Shown piece by piece: positions 10,824 to 22,800 of a DNA stretch of 44,368 nt. Both the position numbers and the translations under genes were made by a program. Source of the stretch: Temnopleurus reevesii (Eukaryota; Echinodermata; Echinoidea; Temnopleuroida; Temnopleuridae); assembly GCA_036244855.1 (NCBI GenBank), contig BQKZ01004731.1:1-44368 (forward strand), read 5' to 3'. The notes under the pieces were generated by a model. The model was not told the DNA's origin and did not search any database. It saw only the letters and a list, made by a program, of their open reading frames with translations. Within the stretch, counting starts at the first letter, position 1, and every line of letters starts with the position of its first letter.

Positions 10824-13800
10824 GTTTGTATGAACTTTCAGTAGATTTAGTTGTTTACATTTTAGATTGTATGCAATAACCTTGGAGAGTGTCGTCAGAC
10901 CCGAATGACCAAATATTTTGTCTCTTCATTGCCCCACCTATTGAAATCGCTGTAGTGTAGATTGAGCGGATGCATGATTGGAAGTGGAATGGTGCATTTT
11001 TGTGAGACAGGCGCAGGCTGAAGAAAGGAATAGGGAAAGACATCCTTATTAATATTATGAGCCTTTTATATTTGTGAATACGCAGTGAAGAAAATTAGCG
11101 ATAAAGAGCATGGGAGTGCTTAGACAGAAAATCCATTTGTTTTGAGGAGTTTTTAAAGTTAACTTAAACAATTTGTGATATTGAATTGTCACGAATTAGG
11201 AGCTTATGCACTTTCGTATCCAGACGCACTGCCGCCAGCATACACACAACGGGATGTTTAAAGAACAAGGCATCTCCATACTCATGGCTGGATATGAAAG
11301 TCCATTAGCACTATGAATTCTCCCTTGCCTATCGTACTTAGTTGCTTCACCGAAGTTCCAAGCCCTTAATATTGGGATTTGTCATTCAAAAAGGATGATT
11401 TTAGGGGGATTTAAAATCAGTTAATTATCCTGCTGCTTCACAGGCGATATCAACTCCATATCAACTCCATATAGTTCTCTGGAATAGTGACAATGTCAAA
11501 AAATGTAAAAAAAAAAAAAAATATTCCAGAGAGCTATATGTAGCTAGGCGATTTCCGTCATTGTACATGTTTAGTGAAAATCTAGTTGCCAGACAGCGTG
11601 ATAATACCGGACTAATGTTAAAACTGCGCATCTAAAGAATAATAGTTCAACAATTATGGCAAATGTTGACTGCTTTCAATGATGATATCTAAAAACATTT
11701 CAGTTAATTTTTGTGATTTTAGATAGCTGAAATATGTTGACAAAGTTATGGATTTGTGAAATTATAAAGTGCTTGGTAACTGGATTCACCAGTATACAGT
11801 ACGTGTACATATGGAGGAGACAGTTCAATGTCAGATATTGTTTAATAATAATAATAATAATAATAGAAATTTATATAGCGCATAATAATTAGGGAAATTC
11901 TCTATGCGCTTTACAAACAAACAAATATTATAACATACACAATAAACATTTATACATATAAATAATTTGGCTATGCCCAGACTGAAGGATTTGGCCAAAG
12001 TTATTCCTATCTAGGGAGTGGTTGGAGCATAGCATACTTTATAACACAGGCACTTTTTTTAAAGCATCCAGTAAAAAAACTTTCCTAAAAGCTTTTGGAA
12101 AAAATGTATGTATCATCAACTTGTGGCCTGGGATCCCCTATAGATTCAAATGAGACAAGTTTTATGGCAATAAGATGTGTGTGAAAAAAGAGATGTCAAG
12201 ATTTCCTGGCCATAGACATTCTCCTTTGTGTAGAATTTATTAAATAGAGCTGAGCCTGCAATCTCTTTACTTTGTCTTTTTAGTTTTCTCATGTTTATTC
12301 TTTGTTTGTGAAAAGAATTAAAGAAATAGAGCTTCAACAAAAATAGTAGCCCCTAGCATGCCAAAAAAGATCAGAATATCGGTATCTCTAGAACTTTTGA
12401 GCAACATTTCAACAAGTCAAAAGCTCTAAGATTAACAATGTAGATCTACTGAATAAGCCAAACTTTTTGCTGGGGTTATTTCCGCTAAAATTATCACTCA
12501 ATATAATGCCCATAGACAATGATCTCTCATTTTCAAAACATATAAAAACAGCTCGCTCGAATTTGCAAATCTACATTTCTGTACACAAATATCAGCTTTT
12601 ACAGTTTCTCCTTAACATTTGTTTTTTAGGATTTTGTCCTCCATGTTAGCATGATTTTTTTTCTTTGTAATTGTAATCTGTAATTGTAATCTTCAACCCC
12701 CTTTTCAGCTTTACAATAATCAAAAGCATAAAACTTAATAACACTGAATACTCACTGGTCACCATTTTATGGAGGTCCATAGATGCTAGGGTATTTTTAT
12801 GCTGTATAATGTGCACAATACAATATACCGTTTACAGAAAAAATCCACTGGTTTGGAGGAGCATTAAAAACAATTTCTGACATTGAACAGTCTTCTTCAT
12901 ACAACGATGGAAATTGCCCCAGCAGTATGTATAGTGCCGACTTTTGCAGCAATATAAAGCTGCCTGTATATGTGGTATCGCCTTGGAGCATACACTTTTA
13001 ATTGACGTGATAGTTGGCACCACACAGGCTGCATTGGGCAACTTTCATCGGTGTATGGAGGAGAAACTTCACTGTCAGAAATTGTATAAAAAACTTCTCC
13101 GACCCGATGGATTTTTCTGTCTTTCTATGCCCAAAACAACATGCAATGGATGGGCATGTAGCGGTCTATGGACCTCCTTGCAATGGTGTAGTTTGGACTG
13201 CCGGTATAATGAGCTGAAAAAGGTGTTATGATACATTTATTCATCATGTCAATAAAGGCCAAAATATACAAACAAATAGAGATATTCTTTATTTGAGTGT
13301 TCCTCTTCTGGAAATGTAGACCCTCGCCATACTGACCAAAAAATTTAGCCCATTTATGTCCAAGGTATGGGTTTGAGATTAATTATTTACAGCGATAAAT
13401 CAATGTATCTACCTATTATGCTAGTTCGCAAGTACTTGCTGTCATATCGAGTCTAGAAAGACTGCCAAGTCAAATTGGTGCATGTGCAGCCCCTACTCTC
13501 TACCCCACACGATCCCGTCCGCCCAATTAGTCGCATCGCCACCATGCTTCTTCCTTTTATCTTCTCAACCTGTCAGAGTCCAGTCGGTTAAAGAGCCATG
13601 TCTTTGTATTTTTTGTGTACCAGTATTATATCTTATGCATATGTATGTCCTAATGCTTTGTCTTATTTCATGCTTGTGTTACAGTCAAGTGAGGATGTCT
13701 GGTGAATATGGATCGGGAGCAGGAAGTGTAAGAAGAAGTTTCATTCTAATAGTTCAAATAACAGATAAAGAGAATCTTATGTACACTAGATCAGTCCGCA

Positions 13801-16385
13801 AAATAGAACAAACATCTGTAACATAGTAGCAGTAATTTAGATCTTGAGGGAAATATGATGTCAAATATTGAATCAAGTTTGACATGTTTCTGTTTCTTAC
13901 ACAATAGCTTTTTATATAGATATGTGTTGTTATATTGTTCAAATGAAAATGCTGCTTTTGTAACCATCTTTTTAGGTACGAAAATATATACATAGCGTTC
14001 TACCTGTATTCTACAGTGTCCCAACAGAAATAACTTTGGAAAACTGGCCATATTCATGAGATGTTTTCTGTAAGCAGAGTATTTCTTGACTCATTGAATC
14101 AGCCTGATCTCATCAAAAATTGGTCCAGGCAATCATAAGTTATGGCCAGTTTCCTGGGGACATTTTTATTTTGACAATCTGCCCAATGGCTTGATTCACA
14201 ATATCAAGTGATAAAATGTTAATCAATATTTACAAAATAATGTCTGGTTTGGAGCTGCAAAATTCAAAACATTAACATCAGTCTCCAAACCAAGACTCAG
14301 AGCTGCTACTTTTCTGGAAATTTTGGTAAGATGATTTTGTACCAAAGTGTAAGCGAAAATTTTGTTTTCAGGAAGTTTTCTCATAAGTTCAGGAAGTGTT
14401 GTAATCATACATTGGCATATCTCAATATAACATATATGAAGAAAGGAGTATGTCCACTTGTTCATGATGAGCCACATGCAGTTCTTAATCCCATGTTTGT
14501 CATGAATAATTCTTGCTTCTGCTCCACAGGGAGGCGGTACCGGAGGATCAATCCGTGATGCCGGAGGTGCGTTTGGAAAGATGGAGGCCGCCCACGAGGA
14601 ACAGTATTTCAGGCAACTGGTGAGACAAACAAATAGAAATTACATTTTTTTTTATGAGGAGTGCATCAACATTTTTTACCAGGGACAATTTTCCGATACA
14701 TAATATGGGACTACGTTTTAGAACGATCTGCCTTTGTCATTCAGGAAAACTGCCTCTAGGTTTTTGTTTCGTAAACTTTTAACTGAGCATTTGATGGAAG
14801 AAAATGTTGATCGCTAGTATTTTTATGTGAAATAGGCCTATAGGCCTATATGATATTATTGCATATAATTTATATCCTAACAAGGAAAAAATGTAGTGAG
14901 AACTTTACTTAAGATACTTGTTACATCTCACACATGCTAGAATTTTTGTAATCATTTTCGTAATTTTCATATTGTCTGGTGTCAGACTCGATTAGCAAAT
15001 CTTGCTATTTTCTGATACCATTCATCCTGATGTTACATCATTACTGATGAAATTTTCTGTCAATTCAAAATATTGTATTATGTTGTCATGTTATGGATAA
15101 TAAAGTTCAAGTTCAAGAAAACACTATACAGTGGAATCCTTTCAAAAAGAGCACTGATATTAAAGACACTCTAGGTGTCTTTAATATTCTTTTTTTCTGA
15201 CATATCAAGGTTTCAATATAAAGAAGTCCTAAGGACCTCATTATAATTAGTTCCAAACAGAAAACTTGTATGTATAGCTTTATGGTCATTTGTGAGAATA
15301 TGAATTTTTAATGTGAATTTCCATAAAACTGTACCAAATCTTTTCTCAAGTGTCAAACCATGATTACATTTAATCATTAACTTTCTCTCATAAGAAAATA
15401 TATAGTTCAACCATTTTAGTGATTCACAATTCAATTTTGTATCTGCATGCATATGGTTATCCAGTCAAAACATCCTCATGTTAAAACGTCCCCGGCATGT
15501 TACCACCAAAATGTCCCCGGGTCAAGTACCAAAACGTCCTAACCTAATTGGTCCCCAATCAGTTGATCAAAATGCCCCCGTTCTGATTAGTGTCACAAGC
15601 GTTTAGATTCAAAGAGCTGTATGCAATAGGGAGAATTAATGGACTAATAAAAAAAATCATGATAGTGCCAATATCTATTGGCATAATAATTATTCTGTTA
15701 TCACATGGCTCCACGGGGAGAATACTTTCTTCAAACTGAAGCAGCTACCCTTAATAGATGAACACAAAATCATTATTACAGTTGATCATCATTATAGCAA
15801 AGTATGATATTACAAGATTGAAGAACCCTTAGGTAGCATATGATTTTTCTTATGATCCCAGGACTTTGTATTAGCTTGGGTTTTTTTCACTGGTATGACA
15901 AGACTCCTCATGGATATCATTTTCATGGTCTAAAGAATTTTGCTCTATAAAGGCTTCACTGTTTTACTGTTTTTTTTTCAGGTGGTCTTTAATGATTTTT
16001 AATAATGGTAGTAACAATATCTTGAATTTATATAGCACCTTATGTCTAAGACTACTCAAAGAGTTTCCTATATTATTACCCAGTCATTGGATGCCAATTC
16101 AATCCTAGCATCAATGCAGCCATATAGGCACACACAGATCATTTCTTCCTAGCAGTCCCCAATCACACCCGGGTAGAGTGCAGCTTTGTTACCTAATGTT
16201 TGATAATTATGATTTTAATTATCATAATTATTTATATGTGTTTGCAGCAAGCGGAACAGCTCAAGGCCCTGAAGAAGATGCACAATGAAGAAATTGAGGA
16301 ACATGAGAGACAAATCCGCAGACACGAGGAGTCCATCAAGAGGCTAAAGAGACGCAAGGAAGAAATGGACAGCGACAGCGACTAG
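10768..16385 (+). CDS. ATP5IF1: Mitochondrial F1Fo-ATPase inhibitor IF1, complete, 4 exons
   Basis: Exons 10768-10823, 13685-13727, 14530-14619 and 16248-16385 join in frame to give 108 aa. IF1 blocks ATP hydrolysis by the mitochondrial F1 sector when the matrix acidifies. Residues 1-20 ('[20 protein letters not shown]') form a basic, amphipathic matrix-targeting presequence with no acidic residue. After a Gly/Ser-rich linker comes the conserved inhibitory segment '[11 protein letters not shown]', then '[18 protein letters not shown]'. In bovine mature numbering it keeps F22, E26, E30, Y33, F34, Q41, L42 and L45, plus H49. A charged coiled coil ends in 'EEMDSDSD'. The start ATG has A at -3 and G at +4. 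Against mammalian IF1 the coiled coil looks one heptad short. A polyadenylation signal candidate lies at 17057. Identification is confident. Confidence 0.95.
11467..11540. repeat. Short inverted repeat in IF1 intron 1
   Basis: 'atatagttctctggaata' and 'tattccagagagctatat' form an imperfect stem of about 18 bp around a loop that includes a poly(A) run. Confidence 0.6.
11843..11960. mobile_element. SINE-type 3' end, (ATA)n plus 'tatatagcgc'
   Basis: A run of ATA triplets is followed by 'gaaatttatatagcgc' and 'ctatgcgctttacaaa'. The same module recurs near 16010, 22010-22070, 24330-24392, 43780-43850 and 44236, so it is a dispersed SINE family. Confidence 0.6.
12760..13188. mobile_element. Foldback element, about 429 bp
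   Basis: The ends are inverse copies: 'caccattttatggaggtcca' at the left and 'ctatggacctcc...aatggtg' at the right. Inner motifs are mirrored too, such as 'ggaggagcattaaaaacaat' against the matching stretch before 13115. A fragment related to its inner arm lies at 11813-11842 ('tatggaggagacagttcaat'). Confidence 0.7.
13685..13727 (+). CDS. ATP5IF1: IF1 exon 2: presequence end and Gly/Ser linker
   Basis: The acceptor is 'cttgtgttacag' and the donor 'gtaaga'. After completing the Ser codon it encodes '[14 protein letters not shown]'. The small size (43 nt) and fitting phases support it. Confidence 0.85.
14530..14619 (+). CDS. ATP5IF1: IF1 exon 3: minimal inhibitory region, first part
   Basis: The acceptor is 'tctgctccacag' and the donor 'gtgaga', phase 0 both sides. 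It encodes '[13 protein letters not shown]' and 'EEQYFRQL', the part that inserts at the F1 catalytic interface. Confidence 0.95.
15467..15590. repeat. Degenerate short tandem repeat around 'aaaacgtccccg'
   Basis: Four or five diverged copies of an 'aaaa-cgtcc-ccgg' motif occur about 25-35 bases apart. It is non-coding and lies in IF1 intron 3. Confidence 0.5.
16001..16190. mobile_element. SINE-like fragment
   Basis: 'taataatgg...gaatttatatagcacc' followed by 'attattacccagtcattgga' and 'cacccgggtagagtgcagc' resembles the body and tail of the local SINE family. Confidence 0.5.
16248..16385 (+). CDS. ATP5IF1: IF1 exon 4: end of inhibitory helix and coiled coil
   Basis: The acceptor is 'tgtgtttgcag' and the stop TAG is at 16383-16385. 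It encodes '[20 protein letters not shown]', then a basic and acidic coiled coil ending 'DSDSD'. Confidence 0.95.
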   Translation, partial: QAEQLKALKKMHNEEIEEHERQIRRHEESIKRLKRRKEEMDSDSD

Positions 16386-17056
16386 ATTGGAGCTTGAAGT
16401 TCCCTCCTTTGGTTCAAATTACAATGCATTATGTGTTGTGTGATGCTATTTTCTGAGATAATCGATTTGTCTTGCTTCATAAGAAGCAGAAATGGGTATT
16501 TACATCCAGGGGGCCATGATTTTGACATGTGAATACACATTGAGAACAGAGGGGATGAAAAAGGTCATCAATGATTTCAGAGTTTTTATATGATTATCTA
16601 GTTGCATTTTTAGTTTCTTTGATTTATTTTTGTTTGAAAAAAGTGTTTTGCATTCGCCATCAATTTAATTGAAATGTAGAATTAATAAGTTTTCCTCTTA
16701 ATCTTTTAAAGTGCATTTAATTATCTTATTGTTTATAAACTGTACTCAAAGCAGGATTAAGTTTCAGATTATATATTTGAACATAAATTTAAATACATGT
16801 ATACCCATTAGTTCAGCATCTCCAGAAAGCAAATCGTTTCCCTTGTTGGTACTCCCTAGAGTACAATAGCAAGTATTGTGAGTGACCTTCTCACAATTGA
16901 AGATGTGCTATATTCTGGTACACCTCTTCCCCTTTTGTATAACAGAAGCCTATTATTTCTTCTTTGTCATGTTATAAATGTTTGAAAAGTAGGACTTTAC
17001 TCATATTAACATGAGGATTGAGATATGTGATGTAATGTTTTCAGAGATGTGAAACT

Positions 17057-17062
17057 AATAAA
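17057..17062 (+). terminator. Candidate polyadenylation signal AATAAA for IF1
   Basis: The canonical hexamer lies about 670 bases after the IF1 stop, with no coding sequence between. Other AT-rich variants lie closer, so the choice is uncertain. Confidence 0.4.
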
Positions 17063-17140
17063 TATGAAATAAGAAAGGAGCATAGTTACATTGACATCAT
17101 TATTGATTGGTTGGATTGGTTTGCTTGTTTGAGATAGCAA

Positions 17141-17319
17141 TACAGTCAAATTTCAATATAAAGAGCACAGATATAATGAGCTCTCGTTATAACAAGGTCA
17201 TTTTCCCGGTCCCATCTCTTTGTATTTTATTGTATTTTGGCCCTGATATAACTAGATTTCAATATAAAGAGGTAATTTCTCTGGTCCCAACAACCTCGTT
17301 ATAACAAGGCTAGACTGTA
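17141..17319. mobile_element. Pogo/Tc1-type MITE, TA-flanked, 179 bp
   Basis: The left end 'tacagtcaaatttcaatata' is inverted at the right end 'cgttataacaaggctagactgta'. The outermost TA on both sides fits the TA target duplication of the Tc1/mariner/pogo superfamily, and 'ataac' repeats inside are typical of pogo/Tigger ends. Confidence 0.7.
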
Positions 17320-17447
17320 CCTTACGATATCAGGGCTACAACAGACGAATTCTGTGAACAAGGACTATGAACTTGTCGGTTTGTTACAATGGTTTGTTCA
17401 ATTAACGCTCTTCAAGTTTTCATTGAGGTCAAGTCAACGCTGCATGT

Positions 17448-17690
17448 CTAAGAGCCAACTCACACGTTTGCATTTCTAACCAGCATCGGCCCAGCTGTTT
17501 TTTTTTTAATTGAAAACGTTCCCTGAGCGCACAGTATATGTGGATCTGACGGTGGACTGCACTCAGGGAGTGTATGCTGAACATCAGTCCACCGTATGAC
17601 CTGCATATTTGTGTGTGCAGGGAGCGTTTTTATTTTCAAAACCACTGGGCCGATGCAGGATGAAAATGCAAAGATGTGAATAGGCCTTAA
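17448..17690. mobile_element. Foldback MITE, about 243 bp
   Basis: Long imperfect arms: the left has 'gtttgcattt', 'catcggcccag', 'gaaaacgttccctg' and 'ggtggactg'. The right carries the inverses 'cagtccacc', 'cagggagcgttttt', 'ctgggccgatg' and 'aaatgcaaag'. The stem covers nearly the whole element. Confidence 0.8.
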
Positions 17691-18689
17691 TGAATTTTTG
17701 TGTGAAAGAGAGGGACGGGTCCAAAGAAGTACATACATGTAGTTCGTTGTGGGAGTTGCTGGAGTAGGCAGACTTGGATTAATTAGTTTATGGTGTGAAA
17801 GTTGTTGAAAATACAGGTATATGTATTTATACAGAGAGAGAGAGAGCGCAAGAGAGAGAATGTGCTCTTGATGTGGTTTATTCATGTATATGATGGTATA
17901 GCTTGAAGCAGTTCATGTGGGAGGCGTGAGAGTGAATTTCTGCAAGTTTTGAAATGCTTCCAATAATAGTTTGCTTAACGGGTGATATTTCATCATATTT
18001 CCATGATCAATATGATACACTGTTCTACACATGTAGAATTGGATGAAAATGAAACAGCGGTTAAATATGGATTGTAAATTGTCGAATCACAAGTGCTAAG
18101 TCTCCACAGAAATGGTCTTTATTTTAATATTTGATAGCTTATTGAGCTGATCTGGGGTTCCTTTGTATGTCAAATAAATTCACTAGAATTGTCAAAAATG
18201 CTTACATTCTAAAAGGTCCAGGAGAAAGAATTCTCGGTTTTCTACAACTGGTTTTTTGTACAATATTTCCAGCAGGTTTGGAAAAATCCCTACAAATGGA
18301 CACCTTTATCAGATCAGGGGACTTTTGGTGAAGTCTGTCAAAGCAACAAGCAGTCTTTCTCCAACAGTTACCATAGCAGCAGAAAAAAACTTTTCTTCTG
18401 ATCAAAGTAAAGGATTTCACTGAATTAAGTCAGTGCTGACTTTTTAGTCGCTGTGACAAGCCTCGTAAACACCCTCCTATATAATCATTCTACAAGAAAA
18501 TTAAAACTCTGTTTTTTAATGTGCGATGAATCGGCACTTTTTACTGGATCTGGCCTCTAAAAACTGTTTTTGACTAGCGCTGTCGTAGAATAACCATATT
18601 TCATATCGATCAGGAAAACAAACTGGCTCAAATAAGATGGGCAAAACTTGAATAGGATTTTATGCCTTCATCGTCTTCGATCAGCTTTT

Positions 18690-18977
18690 AATTATTCTTT
18701 TTCTTCCTGTTTTTCCTCTTATTTTTCCTTCCTCTTCTTCTTTGTCATATGCATTTCATCCTTGGTCTCCTCTCATCCATCTCCTCATTTTCTCGTCTTC
18801 GTCATCTTCTTTTATTACCTTTCCTCTGCTTTTTCTTCCTCCCTGCTTTTCTTCCTACTATCCTCCTGATTATATCCCCCTCTCCTCACTTCCTCTTTCC
18901 CCTTCCTCCTTCCACCTTCCTTCTCCTTTTCCTCCTCCTCACCCTTCTTCTTAATCTTCTTCCTCCTCTCCGTTTTC

Positions 18978-19009
<32 letters not shown>

Positions 19010-19075
19010 CTTCTTCTTTCTCTTCTTCTTCTTCTTATTTTTTTCTTCTTCTTCTTCCTCTCCTTCTTGTTTTCA
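18690..19075. repeat. Polypyrimidine tract with (CTT)n
   Basis: Almost 390 bases of C and T on the plus strand end in a CTT microsatellite (about 18982-19060). It lies about 650 bases upstream of the reductase start. Ser/Phe/Leu-rich ORFs across it are composition artefacts. Confidence 0.9.
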
Positions 19076-19725
19076 CCCGATTTCTATACAAAATGGTATT
19101 ACTAGTAATGAATATTGATATGGCTTCATTAAGATATAGCAATCTTTTTTTTTTAAATCAAGAACTGCAGAATGTTTGGGAAACTTGGAGGGGCTGAAAG
19201 TGGAGAAGTTGTGTTTTAAAACTTTTACACTCAATCATATGGTTGTAAGTACATGTATTTACTGAAAAGGAGGCGGGGTGCAGCGCCCAGTCCAAAGAGA
19301 TCAACTCTCATATCTCTTGATAATTGCGTATTGATCACCAGGGGATATGCCCCAGCCCTGGAAGATGCAGAGACGACCACGCCCACTTGACAAGAGAAGC
19401 AATGGCTCGAGATCTATATCAACTCCCGCCGCGTTAAAAGCACTTCATTTATCTTTCGAACTTGACCTGGCTTATTAGTGCCTGTCTCAGTTTCTATAAT
19501 GAAATTTAATTGCTTAGTCATTCTCATCGTCGCATTTTTGCCGCTCCTCTGACTAGCAAATATACGGACCAGCAGACAAAAGTACCGGTACTGTAAACAA
19601 AATAGCAGCACTCATGCATGGGCGCTGGCTGTGGCATTCCGGGAGTCAGGCCGCCCAAACAGCGAAGGCACCCCGACGCTATAACTCATTCTAGCAGCAG
19701 GGATAACCGTCGCTTAAATACCAAC

Positions 19726-19864
19726 ATGGCAACGAAAGCTACGAAAAACGGGTTGAAAATTGTGCTGTTTTTAGGAACTTACAGAGAAGGTCGGCTCGGG
19801 ATTCGGGTTGCTAATTTCATGATCGAGCAGATCAAAGCGAGGGGACATGATGTTGATTTTCTGG
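19726..19864 (+). CDS. FMN reductase exon 1: flavin phosphate-binding loop
   Basis: It starts at ATG and ends 'GHDVDFL' plus one base before donor 'gtaagt'. It holds strand 1 and the 'GTYREGR' loop. An upstream in-frame ATG at 19618 is possible but less likely. Confidence 0.85.
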
Positions 19865-22800
19865 GTAAGTTTCATTTTAGTACTATGGTGCTGTCACATT
19901 AATTCGCGCATCATATTAATTCGTACATCTTATGAATCTCCACAAAATCGATGAATTATTGCAAATCTGACATCACCATTGTAAAGAGCGTTGTTTATTT
20001 GCCTAATTTGGAAATTTTCTTAGCAAAAGGACCAAAAACAATGAAAATATTGCCAAAAGATCGGCAGATTTGCTTGCATTTGCAGAAAAACACGGGTCTC
20101 GCGACACTGAAGTGAATCCTTCCAATTTTCAGACAGAAATCATCAAATTTGTAAGTAAGCAGACATACCATTCGATTNATGTACTGACTTTGATTGCTGA
20201 AAGCTAGGTTTCAGGTAAATGATGGATTGCGGAATAATATTTCTAGATTCCGATAGATAAATTGGTTCTCATCTCTTGAATTTGTATTGCTTAATCAGGT
20301 TTTAAGTCTTCATCTAGTAAGTACTTTAACTTGTCATTATTTTATTATCTTGATGTCAATATTGGTTCAAACTTTGATATCAATAGCATGGTAAAACATT
20401 TACAGGACCTTGGAAATCACTTTGACTATGGAAAAAAGAGCAACCTAAAGCTTGGTCCGAAAGCTTCTGACTCTCCATTTGGCTGGTTGTTACACTTCGT
20501 TCCTCGTTCCACTGATGGTGGTCAGTGGAACGAGGAACGAAGTGTAACAACCAGCTAAATGGAGAGTCAGAAGCTTTCGGACTACCTAAAGCTTGGCTTG
20601 TTTAATACAAGAATTTTTATTTTGGCAGCTCATTTTTATGACCATACTGTAAAATATATAAATTGTTACAATCATTGGTATATAGTATTAGGAGAATTAG
20701 AAAGAAGGAGAAATGGACAGATTTAGTCTCTTCTAGGTCGTGGCTGGCATTGTTTAGGACAGGGTCTGAACATTTTATTCTTTGTTACCAAGGAGGCTGA
20801 ATTCATCTCTGGGTGAAAAAGAAGAATGAAATGGAGGATAAGGAAGAGATAAAGAAGAGGAAGAAGAAAAAGGAGGATGGGAAGAATGAGGATGAGGGGA
20901 AGATAGAGGAGGAGGATGAAGAGAGGATGGAGGAAGGGGAGATGAGGAGAAAAAAGGAGCAAATTGAGGTAGAAGAAAAAAGAATAATGAAGGAGAAAAG
21001 AAGAATAATATATGAGAATATGATAGCGAAGAGAAGGGGAAAGAAATGTAAAAAGGAAGAAAGGAGAAGAAGATGAGGAGGAATAAGAAAAAAAGAAGGG
21101 AGGAGGAAATAAAAAAAGAAGGAGAAGAGGAAGAAACGAACAAGGAGAAGGGAATAGGAGAGAAAGAATGAGATTAAACAAAGGAGGAGAGAGGAGAAAA
21201 AGGATGTGTAAAAAAAGGAAGAAGCTAATCCCACTGCTGCCGCTACATTAGGGATAGCAACTTGTAAAATACTATGCTAGACTTTGGGATAATTATATCT
21301 ACCTTGCATAACAGGATACAAGAGGGTAAAACATCTAGCTAACTTCGACACACATATATGCGTTAACAATCAAACCCTGTTAACCAAACTTCTAATTTAT
21401 TTTCGGAAAGGAAAAGTAGGGGATTTTTTTTGTCAGTAAGATGTGGGCCCTGTAGTACTGATCTTGATAATAATAATAATAATATAATATAATATTAAAA
21501 TAGCTCACATACCCTCTCTGCGGAGTGCTCAAGGTGCTCTGGTCTCTGAAAGATATCAGGTCAATAATCATTTGCAAGTTATAGTTCTTCATTTAGATGG
21601 ATGAATTGGTTCTTTATACTTGAACTTGTATTACTTCGCCAGCTTATAGTCTCCATTGAGTACTTTGGAGAATTGGTAAATTTAGCTTCTCAGAGCAATC
21701 TAGCGGCTGGGGGTGTTTAGGACAAGGGCTGACCATTTAAGTCTATGTACCCAAAGAGGTAGTCCAGACTTTGACCATTATTTTATCTTTACCCTCTCCC
21801 TCTCTTGCACGATCTCCTATTCATGCATATAACCCCACGAACAGAGCGATTCCCTCAGATTCACGGTCCGGCTAGGGAGGGAATGTGAGTGAATGTCACC
21901 GTCTTGACTACTGGGGGCATTTCTATCGGTTATCAGATAAATCACGTGAACAGTCCAGGCAGTGGACTACTAAAGAGGCTGAATCCATCTAATATTGCAT
22001 TATACTGCAAGCGCCTTGAGCACTCAGATATGTACGCTATATAAATTGCATCTATTATTATTATTATTGTCTATGGAGAGTTGGAGAAGAAGAGGAGGAA
22101 AGAAGAAAACAAAGAAGTAGCAGAAGAAGAAGAAGAAGAAGAAGAAGAAGAAGAAGAAGAAGAAGGAGTAGTAGAAAAAAAGAAGAAGAAGGAGATGAAG
22201 AAGAAGAAGAAGAAGAAGAAGTGAAGAGAAGAGAAGAGAAGAGAAGAGAAGAGAAGAGAAGAGAAGAGAAGAGAAGAGAAGAGAAGAGAAGAGAAAGATC
22301 AGAAGAAATTGATGATGAAAAAGAAGGAGAGGAAGAGAAAGAAGGATTAGCCGGAGAAAGACGAGGAGAATAATAATGAAGAAGAGGAGAAGAATGAATG
22401 TAATAAAAAATAGTGGAGAGGAGCTAATGGAAAAAAAGAGAAAATGAACAATGGAGAAGAAGATGAGGAGGAAGAAGAAAAAGAGAAGGGAGAAGGAAGT
22501 AAAAGAGAAGGAGCAGAAGAGGAAGAATAAGATCAGACAGACAAGAAAGAGGAAATATCAAGATATGCAAACGGGAAGTAAAATCCCACTGCTGCCACTA
22601 TATTGAGGGATAATAAGATCATTTGTTTGAAAGGGAACCCATCCCNTTGTCATTATTTTATTATCTTGATGTCAATATTGGTTAAATTAAAACTTTGATA
22701 TCAATAGCATGGTAAAACATTTACAGGACCTTGGAAATCACTTTGACTATGGAAAAAAGAGCAACCTAAAGCTTGGTCCGAAAGCTTCTGACTCTCCATT

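Larger units (their letters stand above)
10824..16247 (+). other. ATP5IF1: Introns of IF1
   Basis: Intron 1 (10824-13684) holds a short hairpin at 11467-11540, an ATA/ATT SINE tail near 11843, and a 429 bp foldback element. Intron 2 (13728-14529) shows nothing identifiable. Intron 3 (14620-16247) holds a short hairpin around 'agacactctaggtgtct' (15165-15182), a degenerate 'aaaacgtccccg' tandem and a SINE-like piece before the last exon. Confidence 0.65.
17063..19725. other. Intergenic region between IF1 and the FMN reductase gene
   Basis: It holds one pogo/Tc1-type MITE, one foldback MITE, a (GA)n run at 17832-17860 and a polypyrimidine tract. The last 110 bases upstream of the reductase start are more GC-rich than the surroundings and are probably its 5' UTR. 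No other gene is visible. Confidence 0.6.

Noticed and set aside
79..16385. Doublecortin and IF1 exons as one fusion gene
   Set aside because: IF1 has its own start codon, presequence and complete exon set. Nothing joins the two in phase with support.
17460..17885. 141-codon minus-strand ORF
   Set aside because: It overlaps a foldback MITE and a (GA)n run, and its protein has no family resemblance.
19618..19725. Upstream in-frame start of the FMN reductase (36 extra residues)
   Set aside because: It has a weaker start context and an Arg/Pro-rich extension unlike the family. The ATG at 19726 gives the normal length. Not fully excluded.
20723..21234. ORFs rich in Ser/Phe/Leu (minus) or Lys/Glu (plus), and their copies at 23044-23555 and 24345-24888
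   Set aside because: They are by-products of polypurine/polypyrimidine tracts inside an intron and have no conserved domain.
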